A stretch of 64,000 nt of DNA from Caproiciproducens sp. NJN-50 (GCF_004103755.1 NZ_CP035283.1:2356001-2420000), one strand, 5' to 3'. Shown: positions 51,672 to 60,973, counted from the first letter of the stretch. Numbers and translations: made by a program. Notes: generated by a model from the sequence alone, not told the origin.

Positions 51672-52535
51672 TCACCGAAGCCCGATTTTCTTAAAAAAGG
51701 AGTCGCTCGAAAGACCCGCGGGCCTGATATACCTCCCCAATCCAAACAAACACTCCGGCGTATTTGTAATATAGTTCGTCTTTTTCATGCAGTTCATGCT
51801 CGCCTGAAATCCGATCTCTTTGAGAACCGGAACCGATTCCTTGCTGACGGCCCCGAACGGGTACACAAAAGCCGTCGGTGCCTGCCCGGTATGTTCCAGC
51901 ATCTCCGTCTGCATCTTTCCCAGGTCCTTCCGCAGGACCGACTGGTAGGAAACCGCGCTTTCCCATCTGAGCTTCTGGGCGCCGTATCTCCCTTTGGTTG
52001 CGTGGAGGTTATAGGAATGGTTTTGAATTTCAACCAGGCCGGAATCTGCCATTTCCTCGATCTCCCCCCATGTCAGGTAGGAATAGTTCGGGTGATCGGC
52101 GTCGCCTTCCGTATACTGGTCTGTATAGTAGCCTACCGGAGAAATCACGATTTTGGCCTGATATTTCTCCGCGATTGGATACGCATAATAATAATTGTTG
52201 TAAAACCCGTCGTCAAAGGTGATCATCACGGGCTTCTCCGGGAGCGGGACCTGCCCGTACACGTAATTCAGGAGGTCGCGGACCACGACTGTATGATAAC
52301 CGTTTTTTTGCAGCCATGCAAAATCGCTTTCCAGCGTTTCCGGCGATACGGTATAATTCCCCTGAAAACGCGCCTCCCGCAGGATGCTGTGGTACATCAC
52401 AATGGGCAGCGGCACCCCGTTTTTCTTTTCCGCTTGCCGGACCGCGGCCACTGTCCCCCCGCAGAAGCAAAACGCGAGCAGAACCACAGTCAGGGCAGAC
52501 AGAAAAAAGCGATGGATTTTTATCGATCGAAACAT
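51672..52535 (-). CDS. Polysaccharide deacetylase family protein
   Basis: The 287-aa protein has an N-terminal signal/anchor helix (ALTVVLLAFCFCGGTVAA) and a NodB-type deacetylase domain: VMYHSI, MITFDDGFYNNYYYA with metal-binding Asp pair, and the metal-binding VEIQNHSYNLH. Such enzymes remove acetyl groups from peptidoglycan or surface polysaccharides outside the membrane. It converges on the P-type ATPase with only the stop codons adjacent. Substrate not determined. Confidence 0.9.
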   Translation of the reverse strand: MFRSIKIHRFFLSALTVVLLAFCFCGGTVAAVRQAEKKNGVPLPIVMYHSILREARFQGNYTVSPETLESDFAWLQKNGYHTVVVRDLLNYVYGQVPLPEKPVMITFDDGFYNNYYYAYPIAEKYQAKIVISPVGYYTDQYTEGDADHPNYSYLTWGEIEEMADSGLVEIQNHSYNLHATKGRYGAQKLRWESAVSYQSVLRKDLGKMQTEMLEHTGQAPTAFVYPFGAVSKESVPVLKEIGFQASMNCMKKTNYITNTPECLFGLGRYIRPAGLSSDSFFKKIGLR

Positions 52536-52606
52536 AAATAACCCGCCCCCGTTTAATATATGGAAGCGGGCCGCAGGATATCACTGATTTCATCCCATCC
52601 CGGTTT

Positions 52607-53293
52607 TCAGAAAGGCACCGCAATGCGGTAAACGACAAAATAATGGAATATGCTCCCGGCAAGGACAAACAAATGCCAGACGGAGTGAATGTATTTTCTT
52701 TTTTTCCCGATTCCGTACAAAACGGCCCCGACTGTGTAAAAAACGCCGCCAAGCACCAAGTTCCGAATCGAAGTTCCATCCAGATGGGCGATCAAAGGCT
52801 TTAAAAAGAAAAGGACCAGCCACCCGAGCCCGATGTAGCAGATCATCGAAAAGACCCGGAACCGTTGGACGCTGATCGCATTCAACGCGATTCCAACGGC
52901 GGAGACGCCCCAGACAATCGCAAACAGGACCCAGCCGGTCGCGCCGCCGAAGGAAAGCAGCGCGACCGGCGTATAAGTGCCGGAGATCAAAAGGAAAATC
53001 GTGCAGTGGTCCAAGGTGCGCAGCACCCGTTTTCCCCTGCAGACGCCTAAACCATGATACAGGGATGAAATAAGATAAAGCAGGATCATGCTGCCGCCGA
53101 ATACCGACACGCTGACCAGGGTCAGCGTGTCCCGCCGGCAGTTGAGAAGGAGTAAAACCAGCCCCGCGGCCGCGGCCAGCATGCCGATGCCATGCGTCGC
53201 CGAATTCAGAATCTCCTCCGGCACGGTATAAGAAGGCAGTCCCAATTCTTCCCTGCTCAGCTTGCGCCCGATTTTTTTGACGTCGCCGCTCAT
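52607..53293 (-). CDS. Hemolysin III family membrane protein (YqfA/PAQR)
   Basis: The 228-aa protein has seven hydrophobic segments and the family's conserved residues: EEILNSATHGIG, SSLYHGLG, LDHCTIFLLISGTYTP and IHSVWHLFVLAGSIFHY. Despite the name these are integral membrane proteins of the adiponectin-receptor fold with a likely zinc-dependent hydrolase or lipid-related role. ATG 53293 has only a weak ribosome site. Length is normal. Confidence 0.9.
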   Translation of the reverse strand: MSGDVKKIGRKLSREELGLPSYTVPEEILNSATHGIGMLAAAAGLVLLLLNCRRDTLTLVSVSVFGGSMILLYLISSLYHGLGVCRGKRVLRTLDHCTIFLLISGTYTPVALLSFGGATGWVLFAIVWGVSAVGIALNAISVQRFRVFSMICYIGLGWLVLFFLKPLIAHLDGTSIRNLVLGGVFYTVGAVLYGIGKKRKYIHSVWHLFVLAGSIFHYFVVYRIAVPF

Positions 53294-53353
53294 GCTCTAT
53301 CAGCCCCATTACATGTAGTTTTAATTACTATGTGTAATAGTCTATATCATTAT

Positions 53354-54256
53354 TTATTGCATGTCAAGCCGGTCCAGGCCTTCCATCCGAAACGAAGGAA
53401 TAAAATTTTTGCTGGCGGACCGCCGTTCCTGAACATATCCATCCAGATTCAAGGAAAAAAGATGGTTCTGGACCTTTTCATATTCCCTCGCCGTGATCCT
53501 CCTGTTCAGATCCGGAAGGCGCTCCGCCTTCCCGCAGGGCACGTATTGGGCCATCAGGCTGACGGGAACTCCGGGCAGATTGGCCGCGAGCCAGTCCAAC
53601 ACGGCGATGGAATCCCGCGTGTGGCCGGGCAGCATCAGGTGGCGCACAAGGGTCCCCTTTTGCATCATCCCGTCCGCGTCATACTCAGCGGTCCCCGTCT
53701 GCCGCGCCATTTCGAGCACGGCGGCGCGGGAAACAGCCACATAGTCTTCCGCGCCGGAAAGCCGTCGGGCCAATCCGCTGTCCGCGTACTTGAGGTCCGG
53801 CAGATAGATGTCGACCAGCCCGTCCAGCATGCGCAGAGTTTCAATGGTCTCATAGCCTCCGCAGTTGTAGACGACCGGGACAGGCGGACTCCAGAGGGAC
53901 AGCGCCTGGGCGACCGCCGGAACAAAATGCGTGGCCGTGACCAGGTTGATATTGTGCGCCCCCTGCTTCACCAGGCTTCGGAATACGGCTGAAAGCTCCT
54001 CCGGCGTCAGGATTTTCCCGGCATTCCTCCGCGTGCTGATCTCATAATTCTGACAGAAAACACACTGCAGCGAGCAGCCCGTGAAAAACACGGCTCCGGA
54101 ACCGCGCGTTCCGCTCAGGCAGGGTTCCTCCCAAAAATGAAGCGCCGCGCGCGCCACCACGGGATCCGCGCCCATGCCACAGAAGCCCTTCCCCTCTTTC
54201 GCTTCGCGCAGCGCACCGCAGCGCCGGGGGCAGAGCCCGCAGTGTTCAATCCGCAT
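53354..54256 (-). CDS. Radical SAM protein (PflA-like)
   Basis: The 300-aa enzyme has an N-terminal cysteine cluster (HCGLCPRRCGA) and the radical SAM motif FTGCSLQCVFCQNYEIS, whose three cysteines hold the 4Fe-4S cluster. The family resembles pyruvate-formate-lyase activating enzymes and the AmmeMemoRadiSam group. ATG 54256 follows AAGGAGG; it overlaps the pgeF end by 11 bases. Target protein unknown. Confidence 0.88.
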   Translation of the reverse strand: MRIEHCGLCPRRCGALREAKEGKGFCGMGADPVVARAALHFWEEPCLSGTRGSGAVFFTGCSLQCVFCQNYEISTRRNAGKILTPEELSAVFRSLVKQGAHNINLVTATHFVPAVAQALSLWSPPVPVVYNCGGYETIETLRMLDGLVDIYLPDLKYADSGLARRLSGAEDYVAVSRAAVLEMARQTGTAEYDADGMMQKGTLVRHLMLPGHTRDSIAVLDWLAANLPGVPVSLMAQYVPCGKAERLPDLNRRITAREYEKVQNHLFSLNLDGYVQERRSASKNFIPSFRMEGLDRLDMQ

Positions 54257-55091
54257 CCATGTCCTCCTTCAGCGCCAGGAACGCCGCCAGGCCGCCGCGC
54301 TTCCCCCGGCTGGCCCGATGGGAAAACAGGAGGTCGGGATGACATTGGGTGCAGAGTCCGGAGACAGAGATATTTTCCCCCCGCACTCCGGCGCTCATCA
54401 GAATGCGCCTGTTCGCCTCCCATAAATCAATATGGTATTTTCCCTCTCCGTCTTCCCTGATCCATTCCCACGGGGAAAGATCGCGCATCCCGGCAAAAGT
54501 TTCATAGACGGGAGCGTCCACTTCAAAACAACAGGGACCGATCGACGGGCCGATCACGCAGACGACGTCCTCCGGACGGCTGCCGAATTCCCGGGCCATC
54601 GAACGCACCGTCTCCGCGCCGATCCGGGCCGCGGTCCCGCGCCAACCGGCATGGGAAAGTCCAGCCGCCTTTCTGACCGGGTCTGCGAAATAGAGCGCGG
54701 CGCAGTCCGCATGGTGCGTCACAAGCGTTACTCCGGGCTCGTCGGTGATCAGTCCGTCCACGCCCGAAGGCTTTTGCTTTGTAAAGCCTTCCCCGCGGTT
54801 TTGCCTGCCGACCCGCCGGACCACCGTTCGATGGACCTGCGCCGAGGACACCAGCGAATCCGCGCCAAACCCCGCGGCCTCACAGATGCGGCGGTAATTT
54901 TCCATCACGTTTTCGTCGGGGTCCCCTCTTCCGAACGCCAGGTTCAGCGAAGAAAACTCATTCCGGCTGACGCCTCCGATCCGGGTGGAAAACGCGTGGC
55001 GAACAAACGGCAGGGCTTCGAGCGCCGGAAACGTTAAAAATTCAATTCCGTTTTTCCGATTCAGCTTCACCTGTTTTTCCTGCAATACCAT
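54246..55091 (-). CDS. pgeF: Peptidoglycan editing factor PgeF (YfiH/multicopper-oxidase-fold)
   Basis: The 281-aa protein has the DUF152/YfiH motifs: STRIGGVS, THHADCAALYF, SHAGWRGTAARI, GPSIGPCCFEVDAP. The zinc-binding His and Cys residues are present. In E. coli PgeF corrects wrongly built peptidoglycan precursors; related enzymes have purine nucleoside activity. ATG 55091 with GGAGG is preferred over the longer frame. It precedes the radical SAM gene with an 11-base overlap. Confidence 0.9.
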   Translation of the reverse strand: MVLQEKQVKLNRKNGIEFLTFPALEALPFVRHAFSTRIGGVSRNEFSSLNLAFGRGDPDENVMENYRRICEAAGFGADSLVSSAQVHRTVVRRVGRQNRGEGFTKQKPSGVDGLITDEPGVTLVTHHADCAALYFADPVRKAAGLSHAGWRGTAARIGAETVRSMAREFGSRPEDVVCVIGPSIGPCCFEVDAPVYETFAGMRDLSPWEWIREDGEGKYHIDLWEANRRILMSAGVRGENISVSGLCTQCHPDLLFSHRASRGKRGGLAAFLALKEDMDAD

Positions 55092-55240
55092 AACAAGCCT
55101 CCGAATTTTTCTGCGACTTCGATTGTAGCACAGAATGCCGCACGGCACAACGTAAATGTTCCTTTCTGTCCCAGCCCCAAAAAAAGAGAGCTGTTCGCTC
55201 TCCGGCCTTGAAGTGCAGTTGTCCCGCGGCATGAAAACCG

Positions 55241-55603
55241 CTACTCTTTTGTATTCTTTTGCTGCTCCTGAGCCAATTTGAAAATGCGGGCCATTTCCAA
55301 TAACTTTTGTCTGTTTTCTACGGTAAGTCCCCTGATCTCACTCTGGATCGCACAGGTAAAGTCATCGAACGCCGCCTCCATCTTTCGCGGCTGACAGGAT
55401 TCTCCCAAAAGGCCGCTGATTGGCACATTCAGAATTTCCGCATACCGATTGGCAACCGTTATTTTCGGCGTGCGCTGATTGGTTTCGTAACGGCTGATAA
55501 CCTGTTTTGAGGTCCCGAGAAGTCTTGCAAAATCCTCTTGCGACATGCGGTGCTCCAGGCGGATTGCTTTGAGTCTGTCTCCAAATCTTTGTTCCAATCC
55601 CAT
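55241..55603 (-). CDS. XRE-family regulator
   Basis: The 120-aa product has an N-terminal helix-turn-helix (RLKAIRLEHRMSQEDFARLL, GTSKQVISRYETNQRTPKI) and a C-terminal helical extension (ENRQKLLEMARIFKLAQEQQ) that may mediate dimerisation. ATG 55603 is used; the frame extends upstream but without a ribosome site, and the site for this start is itself weak. It stands alone, about 150 bases upstream of pgeF. Confidence 0.82.
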   Translation of the reverse strand: MGLEQRFGDRLKAIRLEHRMSQEDFARLLGTSKQVISRYETNQRTPKITVANRYAEILNVPISGLLGESCQPRKMEAAFDDFTCAIQSEIRGLTVENRQKLLEMARIFKLAQEQQKNTKE

Positions 55604-55896
55604 CACCCGTATTTCTCTAATGCTTTCATTAAAGCATAAATCGTCACCAAATGCAAGACGGCAACTTCTCCCCAAAAGCCTGATATGGCAGTTGCAAGTC
55701 CTAAAGTTTGTACAATCGCCGGACAATTGATAAAAAACAGTATTATTTTAAGCTGGTGTCGGCAAGCTTTCCGTAAATTTTTTTGCGTCACATGTCACCA
55801 ATCGGGTGACTGCGTTTGCCTTGCTGCCTCCGGCCCAATCATCACAAGGGTGTCATTGACCTCTGCGGAAATAAATAGAATTAAAATTGATATATA

Positions 55897-56400
55897 CTAA
55901 TGATAAAGAATGCCCGCAGGCAAAATCCGGCCGCAGGCTATTTTAGTTCCCGAATTTCCGGATGGCTGAGTCGTGAAATCATCCGGCGACGCATGAATAA
56001 TGACCGTGCGGCCGACAACCTCTTTCACCGTAAACCTGTCAGTGAAAAATGCCATGAAGGCATAACCCCGATTTCCGAACAGCGGGGGAAGATCGCCGGC
56101 ATGCGCGGGATGCGGGCAACCGCGCGGATTGTAGTGACCTCCGGCATTTGCAAAGGGGTCCTCATCGTTTCCGGTACAAGAAGTGCCCTCGTGAATATGA
56201 AATCCGAACACATTGGATGCACATGTCTCTTCGGCGGGAAGGCCATGAATCTGCGCGACGAGCAGCACCCCGTCCACAGCCTGATAAAACGAAACCGCCC
56301 CATGTATGTCGGGATGATCATGGCTGCCAGCCATGATGGCACGGGCTTCAGGCACCCTCCTCAGCATATTTTGCAAATGATTGATTCCAAACTGTGGCAA
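55897..56400 (-). CDS. Cu/Zn superoxide dismutase-like protein
   Basis: The protein of about 167 residues has the SodC signatures: FGFHIHEG with two copper ligands, GGHYNP, HAGDLPPLFGN and VIIHASPDDFTTQPSGNSG, plus the disulfide cysteines in EGTSC and KIACG. TTG 56400 follows AGGAGGTGG by eight bases; a TTG at 56451 would give a longer form without a ribosome site. No clear signal peptide is seen, unusual for SodC. It would dismutate superoxide, in keeping with an oxygen-sensitive organism. Confidence 0.85.
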   Translation of the reverse strand: MPQFGINHLQNMLRRVPEARAIMAGSHDHPDIHGAVSFYQAVDGVLLVAQIHGLPAEETCASNVFGFHIHEGTSCTGNDEDPFANAGGHYNPRGCPHPAHAGDLPPLFGNRGYAFMAFFTDRFTVKEVVGRTVIIHASPDDFTTQPSGNSGTKIACGRILPAGILYH

Positions 56401-56470
56401 AGGAACCACCTCCTGAATTATTCTATGCGGGAGAAAATAAACTGCCAACAAAAAGTAAGGAAGCGTTTTA

Positions 56471-56788
56471 TGAGTACAAACAGCGATTTGATTTTAGCTT
56501 CTTATCCGGAAAAGACCCGGCCCAAAATGCTCCGGGGCAAGATTCCCCCGGCCGGAATCTGCTTCAACGTCCGGCACCCGGAGCGGCGGCCCGCATATGC
56601 CGGATCTAAAATCCTGGTCTCACCCGGACAAAAGATTTGTTCCGCACCGTCCAGACCGGCTCGGACTTTTTCAGGAGGGAATGCCGTTTCTCCGGCTGCA
56701 ACCAAATCCGGCTCCGCAACGATCATGAGGACAAGGACGATCTCTGCAAACGCGAAAAAACAGAAGCTGAACAGGAGGATTCACAATG
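56471..56788 (+). pseudogene. Small unassigned ORF with a probable frameshift
   Basis: ATG 56471 follows AAGGAAG and starts MSTNSDLILASYPEKTRPK with codon use typical of the region. After about 56635 the coding-like pattern moves to another frame (DLFRTVQTGSDFF, then CKREKTEAEQEDSQ), whose TGA overlaps the ATG of the next gene. One frameshift would join the two into a 105-residue protein. It may instead be leader sequence. Not recognised. Confidence 0.35.
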
Positions 56789-57106
56789 AGTCAATCAGCG
56801 GGAATTGTCCGACTTTTAGATGATCTTGGAAGAATCGTGATTCCAAAAGAACTGCGCAAGGCCATGCGGCTGGAAGCCGGGACACCGATCGAAATTATCG
56901 GACAGGGCGACAGCATCCTTCTCCGCAATTACAGGCCGGACCCGCTCGAGACTGAAAACGAGGAACTCCGCCAGCGGCTGGCTGAAATCAACAATCTGGC
57001 CGCGTCTTTCGAGCAGGAGGGGCCATTCGACCCGCAGGAAACATTTGGCCGGATGCAGGAAATCAAAGAACTGAGCTTTTGGGAAACCGACGACAAGGAT
57101 GTTTGA
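56786..57106 (+). CDS. AbrB/SpoVT-family transition regulator
   Basis: The 106-aa product has an N-terminal swapped-hairpin DNA-binding domain (IVRLLDDLGRIVIPKELRKA, GTPIEIIGQGDSILLRNY) and a C-terminal coiled segment (LETENEELRQRLAEINNLAA). This is the AbrB/SpoVT layout, which controls growth-phase and sporulation genes. ACAGGAGG precedes the ATG. The C-terminal part differs from the GAF domain of SpoVT. Targets unknown. Confidence 0.88.
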   Translation: MSQSAGIVRLLDDLGRIVIPKELRKAMRLEAGTPIEIIGQGDSILLRNYRPDPLETENEELRQRLAEINNLAASFEQEGPFDPQETFGRMQEIKELSFWETDDKDV

Positions 57107-57167
57107 TCACAATGCGCATCGAAGGCCGGCCCCTCCGCCCAGCCGGGGACAAAGGAGAAACGAATAA

Positions 57168-57200
57168 GCCCTCCCGGCTCCACCTGAGCTGAGAGGGCTC
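57168..57200. terminator. Hairpin between AbrB-like and small membrane genes
   Basis: AGCCCTC pairs with GAGGGCT around an internal CTGAGCT region. It could end both the rightward AbrB-like gene and the leftward small gene. Confidence 0.6.
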
Positions 57201-57204
57201 CATT

Positions 57205-57321
57205 CTATTTCCAACAACGGTATTTCTTATGCTTGTGGTGTCCTTTGTGGACCGGCTCTAAAAAAATAATAATGCTGCCCATTACAATTCCGAGAAGCAT
57301 TGGTGCAATAAACCTCATCAT
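57205..57321 (-). CDS. Tiny membrane protein with His-rich tail (38 aa)
   Basis: ATG 57321 follows AAGGAG by ten bases. The product has a hydrophobic helix (FIAPMLLGIVMGSIIIFL) and a basic, His-rich C-terminal tail (HKGHHKHKKYRCWK). It is followed by a hairpin. Too small for a known family by eye. It could be a regulatory micropeptide, a metal-linked membrane peptide, or a type I toxin. The ribosome site and clean hydrophobic/basic layout support translation. Confidence 0.55.
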   Translation of the reverse strand: MMRFIAPMLLGIVMGSIIIFLEPVHKGHHKHKKYRCWK

Positions 57322-57601
57322 GACAGTGCAACTCCTTTTTTCAAAATGGTCTATCATATTATGCGCATTTCCGCTAAAATTAGCCGTTCGTCTTTTTTTA
57401 GAGTGCTTTTATGATAGCCTTCGACACGCCCGGACGGCACGCCACCGGGCCGAACCCGCAAAGCGCCTGTCCGGCTTGAATTTGGAACTTTATCAGCAGT
57501 TTGACAAGCGTTTTTACAGGCCAGGGGCAGAAAAGATCTTTTCCGAGCGGCCTAACTCCGGATATCCAGAATGATTGGCGGGAAACAGTGAAACTTATAG
57601 T

Positions 57602-57700
57602 TCAATGATTTTTGTAGAAGAGAACAAACATAGCGATTAAGAGCAATGAAACAATGGAAAGCAATATGTTCAAAACTGTATCTATAAGAATCAAATCCAT
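57602..57700 (-). CDS. Tiny single-helix membrane protein, holin-like toxin type (32 aa)
   Basis: ATG 57700 follows GAAGGAGG by eight bases. The product begins MDLILIDTVLNILLSIVSLL and ends with a short charged tail (FYKNH). This layout (acidic N-terminus, one helix, basic end) is like small hydrophobic toxins of type I systems and holin-like peptides. No antisense RNA promoter was identified. The longer frame upstream is rejected for lack of a start site. Confidence 0.6.
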   Translation of the reverse strand: MDLILIDTVLNILLSIVSLLLIAMFVLFYKNH

Positions 57701-57933
57701 AAGTATGCCTCCTTCAGACGTTCTTCCGTATGGAACTAATTGGGAAGAAAATAGTAAAAAAGTTGTAATAATTGTAACAAAAATGTAATCATTTTGCAAG
57801 TGAAAAATTTTCCAGTTGTTTGGAAACAGGAAAATTTAGTGGCGGATCCCGATATCCGGCCATGTCTGGCAGGGTAAGGTACAATAGGATAGGCCGCTTT
57901 TTGCGGTACATATTTGCCGGAGGCATCAAACTA

Positions 57934-58071
57934 ATGGACAAAGAATTGAAACAGCAATTGGAATGGATGAACACCAACCTAAACACCATCGCAATGAACC
58001 AAGCGATCCTTTATACCGAATTAGAACAGATCAAAGAACGGCTGCCGCAGTCGGATGAACCGACCGGCTGA
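57934..58071 (+). CDS. Small coiled hypothetical protein (45 aa)
   Basis: ATG 57934 follows GGAGG by ten bases. The 45-aa product is helical and polar (MDKELKQQLEWMNTNLNTIA, LEQIKERLPQSDEPTG), probably a short coiled coil. A strong terminator follows within ten bases. The longer frame upstream reads through a promoter-like region. Function unknown. Confidence 0.6.
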   Translation: MDKELKQQLEWMNTNLNTIAMNQAILYTELEQIKERLPQSDEPTG

Positions 58072-58079
58072 TAGGACAA

Positions 58080-58104
58080 AGCCCCGCCGGAAGGATGGCG
58101 GGGC
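58080..58104 (+). terminator. Terminator after the 45-aa gene
   Basis: GCCCCGCC pairs with GGCGGGGC around GGAAGGAT and is followed by AAAATTTT. Confidence 0.8.
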
Positions 58105-58150
58105 AAAATTTTATGCCGCTTTTCGCGTTGTATCATAAAAAAAAAGAGAG

Positions 58151-59044
58151 CTATTCGCTCTCTTTTTGCGCCTCGGCAGCTCGTGTTTCCGCCGTATCCT
58201 CAGATTCCTCCCGAAACGGCAGAATTGTTTTTTTCACGACCATTCCTTCATATTTCAGCTTAAACTGGACCCGGCCGAAAAAACGATGGCCGCAGTGACG
58301 GCAGGTAAACGGGGCGCGGAAGCTCTTGTTATGAAGCTGCCATTTGCCCGACCTGCGCGCGCGGCGGCCGCACTGGTCGCAATAGAAAATAAGGTCCGAC
58401 GGCTGGATCTGAGGATGGTTCAGATTGCAAACCGCCACGGTGCGGAACTCGACGCGGTTGTAGAATTCCTCCGTCTCGGCATCCTGCAGAAACGGCTCCA
58501 GTTTTACCGGATCGTAAAGCTTTTGCAGACAACGCATCGAAAGCAAGCTGTCGCCCAGCGCCCGGTGATGATCGAAGCCGCTCTCATCGATTTTCAAAAG
58601 CTGGGCGGCCGTCGAAAGTCCCATCTGCTTCGTACAGTCGTAGGAAAGACATCGCTCACAGTAAGCCTGAAGATTCACATAGCGCCGAAGGAACGGAATG
58701 CGCCTGCTTCCGCAGAAATATTTGTAATTTTCAATCAGCGCGAGAATGTCCGAAGTGCCCCAGGTCATGATGACACAATCCCCGGCCCAGCGCCGGAAAC
58801 GGCTGACAACCTGCAGAAACTGCGGCCCGTCCGCCAGCTCTTCGTTCGTAATGCTGGTCAGGTCTCTGATTTTTCCGCTGATTTTCTTGCCAACCTGAGG
58901 GCGGATCAGCATTTCAAACGTATCAAGAATATGAAATTCCTCATCCACCTTGACGGCGCCGCATTCGATGATCTCATTCATAAAGCCCTTGAGCCGTCTG
59001 CTGTAAGCGCCGTTCCATTCCAGGTCCAATATCACGAATTCCAT
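58151..59044 (-). CDS. DEDDh 3'-5' exonuclease with zinc ribbon
   Basis: The 297-aa protein has an RNase T/DnaQ-like exonuclease domain: Exo I VILDLEWNG (D-x-E), Exo II region with CVIMTWGTSD, and Exo III HHRALGDS with the catalytic His. The C-terminal third adds a zinc ribbon (YCDQCGRRARRSGKW, TCRHCGHRFFGR). The ATG shares one base with the typA stop (TAATG), so it is translationally coupled to typA. Substrate may be RNA or DNA. Confidence 0.85.
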   Translation of the reverse strand: MEFVILDLEWNGAYSRRLKGFMNEIIECGAVKVDEEFHILDTFEMLIRPQVGKKISGKIRDLTSITNEELADGPQFLQVVSRFRRWAGDCVIMTWGTSDILALIENYKYFCGSRRIPFLRRYVNLQAYCERCLSYDCTKQMGLSTAAQLLKIDESGFDHHRALGDSLLSMRCLQKLYDPVKLEPFLQDAETEEFYNRVEFRTVAVCNLNHPQIQPSDLIFYCDQCGRRARRSGKWQLHNKSFRAPFTCRHCGHRFFGRVQFKLKYEGMVVKKTILPFREESEDTAETRAAEAQKESE

Positions 59045-60864
59045 TATTTTTTCCTGGCGGCCTGCTTCATCCGAAGCTCCTTGCTCAGAATCATTTTGCG
59101 CATGCGGATGCTTTTCGGCGTAACCTCGACAAGTTCGTCGGCGCGGATGAATTCCAGGCACTGTTCCAGGCTCATAATGCTGGGCGGAGTCAGCTTGAGC
59201 GCTTCGTCGGAGCCGGAGGCGCGGGTATTGGTCGCGTGCTTTTTCTTACAGACATTGACGACGATATCGTCCGATTTTGGGCTTACGCCGACGATCATTC
59301 CTTCGTAGACCTCAACGCCGGGGCTGATAAAAAGCCTGCCGCGGTCCTGTGCGTAAAAGAGGCCGTACCCCGTGGATTCGCCCGCCTCGTGGGCAATCAG
59401 AGAGCCCTGCGGACGCTGGACGATTTCACCCTTGTAAGGCTCATAGCTGTCGAATACGTTGTTCATGATGCCGTTGCCGTTCGTATCCGTCAGGAATTCC
59501 TGCCGGTAGCCCATCAGTCCGCGGGCCGGAATCTTGAATTCCAGGTGGGTCGTGCCGTTGCCGCGCGCACCCATGTTCACCAGCTCCGCCTTGCGCGTTC
59601 CCAGCTTTTCCATCACCGCACCCACGTAATTGTCGGGAACCTCGATCATCAGCAGCTCGATCGGCTCACACTTTTTGCCGTTGATCTCCTTGTAGATCAC
59701 CCTCGGGCCGGTCACCTGAAACTCGAAATCCTGACGGCGCATCTCCTCGATCAGAATCGAAAGATGCAGTTCGCCGCGCCCGGATACCTTGAACGTGTCA
59801 GGGGAATCCGTTTCCTCCACGCGCATCGCGACATTCGTCTCCACTTCCTTGAAGAGACGGTCGCGCAGATTGCGAGAAGTGACGTATTTGCCCTCCCGTC
59901 CGGCAAACGGACTGTTGTTGACCATAAACATCATGGAAACGGTCGGCTCGTCGATTTTGACAAAGGGAAGCGCTTCCACGCAGTCGGGAGCACAGATGGT
60001 CTCGCCGATATTCAGGCCGGTGATGCCCGACACGGCGACCAGGTCCCCGAGGGACGATTCTTCCACTTCCCGGCGCTTCAGGCCCTCGAACTGGTACAGC
60101 TTGGTAATTTTAACGTTGGCCGTCGTCCCGTCCCGATGGCAGAGGACCGCGCTGTCGCCGACCCGGATATGCCCGCGCTCAACGCGGCCGATCCCGACCC
60201 GGCCGATGTAGTCGTCATAATCGATGTTGGAAAACAGGATCTGCATCGGTCCGTTCGCCTCACCGGACGGAGCCGGGATATTTTTCAGGATCGCGTCGAA
60301 CAGCGGCTTCATGTCGCCCTCGCGGGCGTTCGGGTCGCCGGAGGCATAGCCGTCGCGCGCGGAAGCGTAGATCACCGGAAATTCGAGCTGGTCCTCATTG
60401 GCGCCCAGCTCGATGAACAGGTCGATCACCTCGTCGATCACTTCATCCGGCCTCGCGCCCGGGCGGTCGATCTTATTGAGGACAACCAGCGGCTTTTTAC
60501 CGAGCCCCAGCGCCTTTTTCAGCACAAAGCGCGTCTGCGGCATGCAGCCCTCGAACGCGTCGACTAAGAGCAGCACCCCGTCGACCATCGTCAGGATACG
60601 CTCCACTTCCCCGCCGAAATCGGCGTGGCCGGGAGTATCCACAATATTGATTTTAACGCCGTCATACATGACGGCTGTATTTTTCGCCAGAATCGTAATT
60701 CCGCGTTCGCGCTCCAGATCGTTTGAATCCATAACCCGTTCGGCGACGGCCTCGTTCGCACGGAAAACGCCGCTCTGCCTTAGGAGCTGATCCACCAGTG
60801 TCGTCTTGCCGTGGTCGACGTGCGCAATAATCGCGACATTTCTGACGTCGTTTCTTACATCCAT
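59044..60864 (-). CDS. typA: Ribosome-associated GTPase TypA/BipA
   Basis: The 606-aa translational GTPase has G1 IIAHVDHGKTTLVD, G2 ERERGITI, G3 DTPGHADFGGEV and G4 NKIDRP, followed by domain II, an EF-G-like domain V and the TypA-specific C-terminus (VVNVCKKKHATNTRASGSDE). It acts on the 50S subunit in assembly and under cold or stress. The length is normal. It is followed by a co-translated exonuclease. A strong hairpin lies on its upstream side. Confidence 0.96.
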   Translation of the reverse strand: MDVRNDVRNVAIIAHVDHGKTTLVDQLLRQSGVFRANEAVAERVMDSNDLERERGITILAKNTAVMYDGVKINIVDTPGHADFGGEVERILTMVDGVLLLVDAFEGCMPQTRFVLKKALGLGKKPLVVLNKIDRPGARPDEVIDEVIDLFIELGANEDQLEFPVIYASARDGYASGDPNAREGDMKPLFDAILKNIPAPSGEANGPMQILFSNIDYDDYIGRVGIGRVERGHIRVGDSAVLCHRDGTTANVKITKLYQFEGLKRREVEESSLGDLVAVSGITGLNIGETICAPDCVEALPFVKIDEPTVSMMFMVNNSPFAGREGKYVTSRNLRDRLFKEVETNVAMRVEETDSPDTFKVSGRGELHLSILIEEMRRQDFEFQVTGPRVIYKEINGKKCEPIELLMIEVPDNYVGAVMEKLGTRKAELVNMGARGNGTTHLEFKIPARGLMGYRQEFLTDTNGNGIMNNVFDSYEPYKGEIVQRPQGSLIAHEAGESTGYGLFYAQDRGRLFISPGVEVYEGMIVGVSPKSDDIVVNVCKKKHATNTRASGSDEALKLTPPSIMSLEQCLEFIRADELVEVTPKSIRMRKMILSKELRMKQAARKK

Positions 60865-60973
60865 TGATTTCCCTCTTCTTTCAAATTCGCAGACGTATTA
60901 TTATATCACATCCATTTGTATTTGTGAACAGTGAAGGCAAAATATAAAAGGTTGGCCGCAGTATCCGAGAAAA

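Noticed and set aside
57233..57574. 113-codon rightward frame
   Set aside because: It starts without a ribosome site and runs antisense to the 38-aa membrane-protein gene.
59236..60567. 443-codon rightward open frame opposite typA
   Set aside because: It is a GC-driven shadow of typA with low-complexity His/Arg/Val-rich translation and no start signal.
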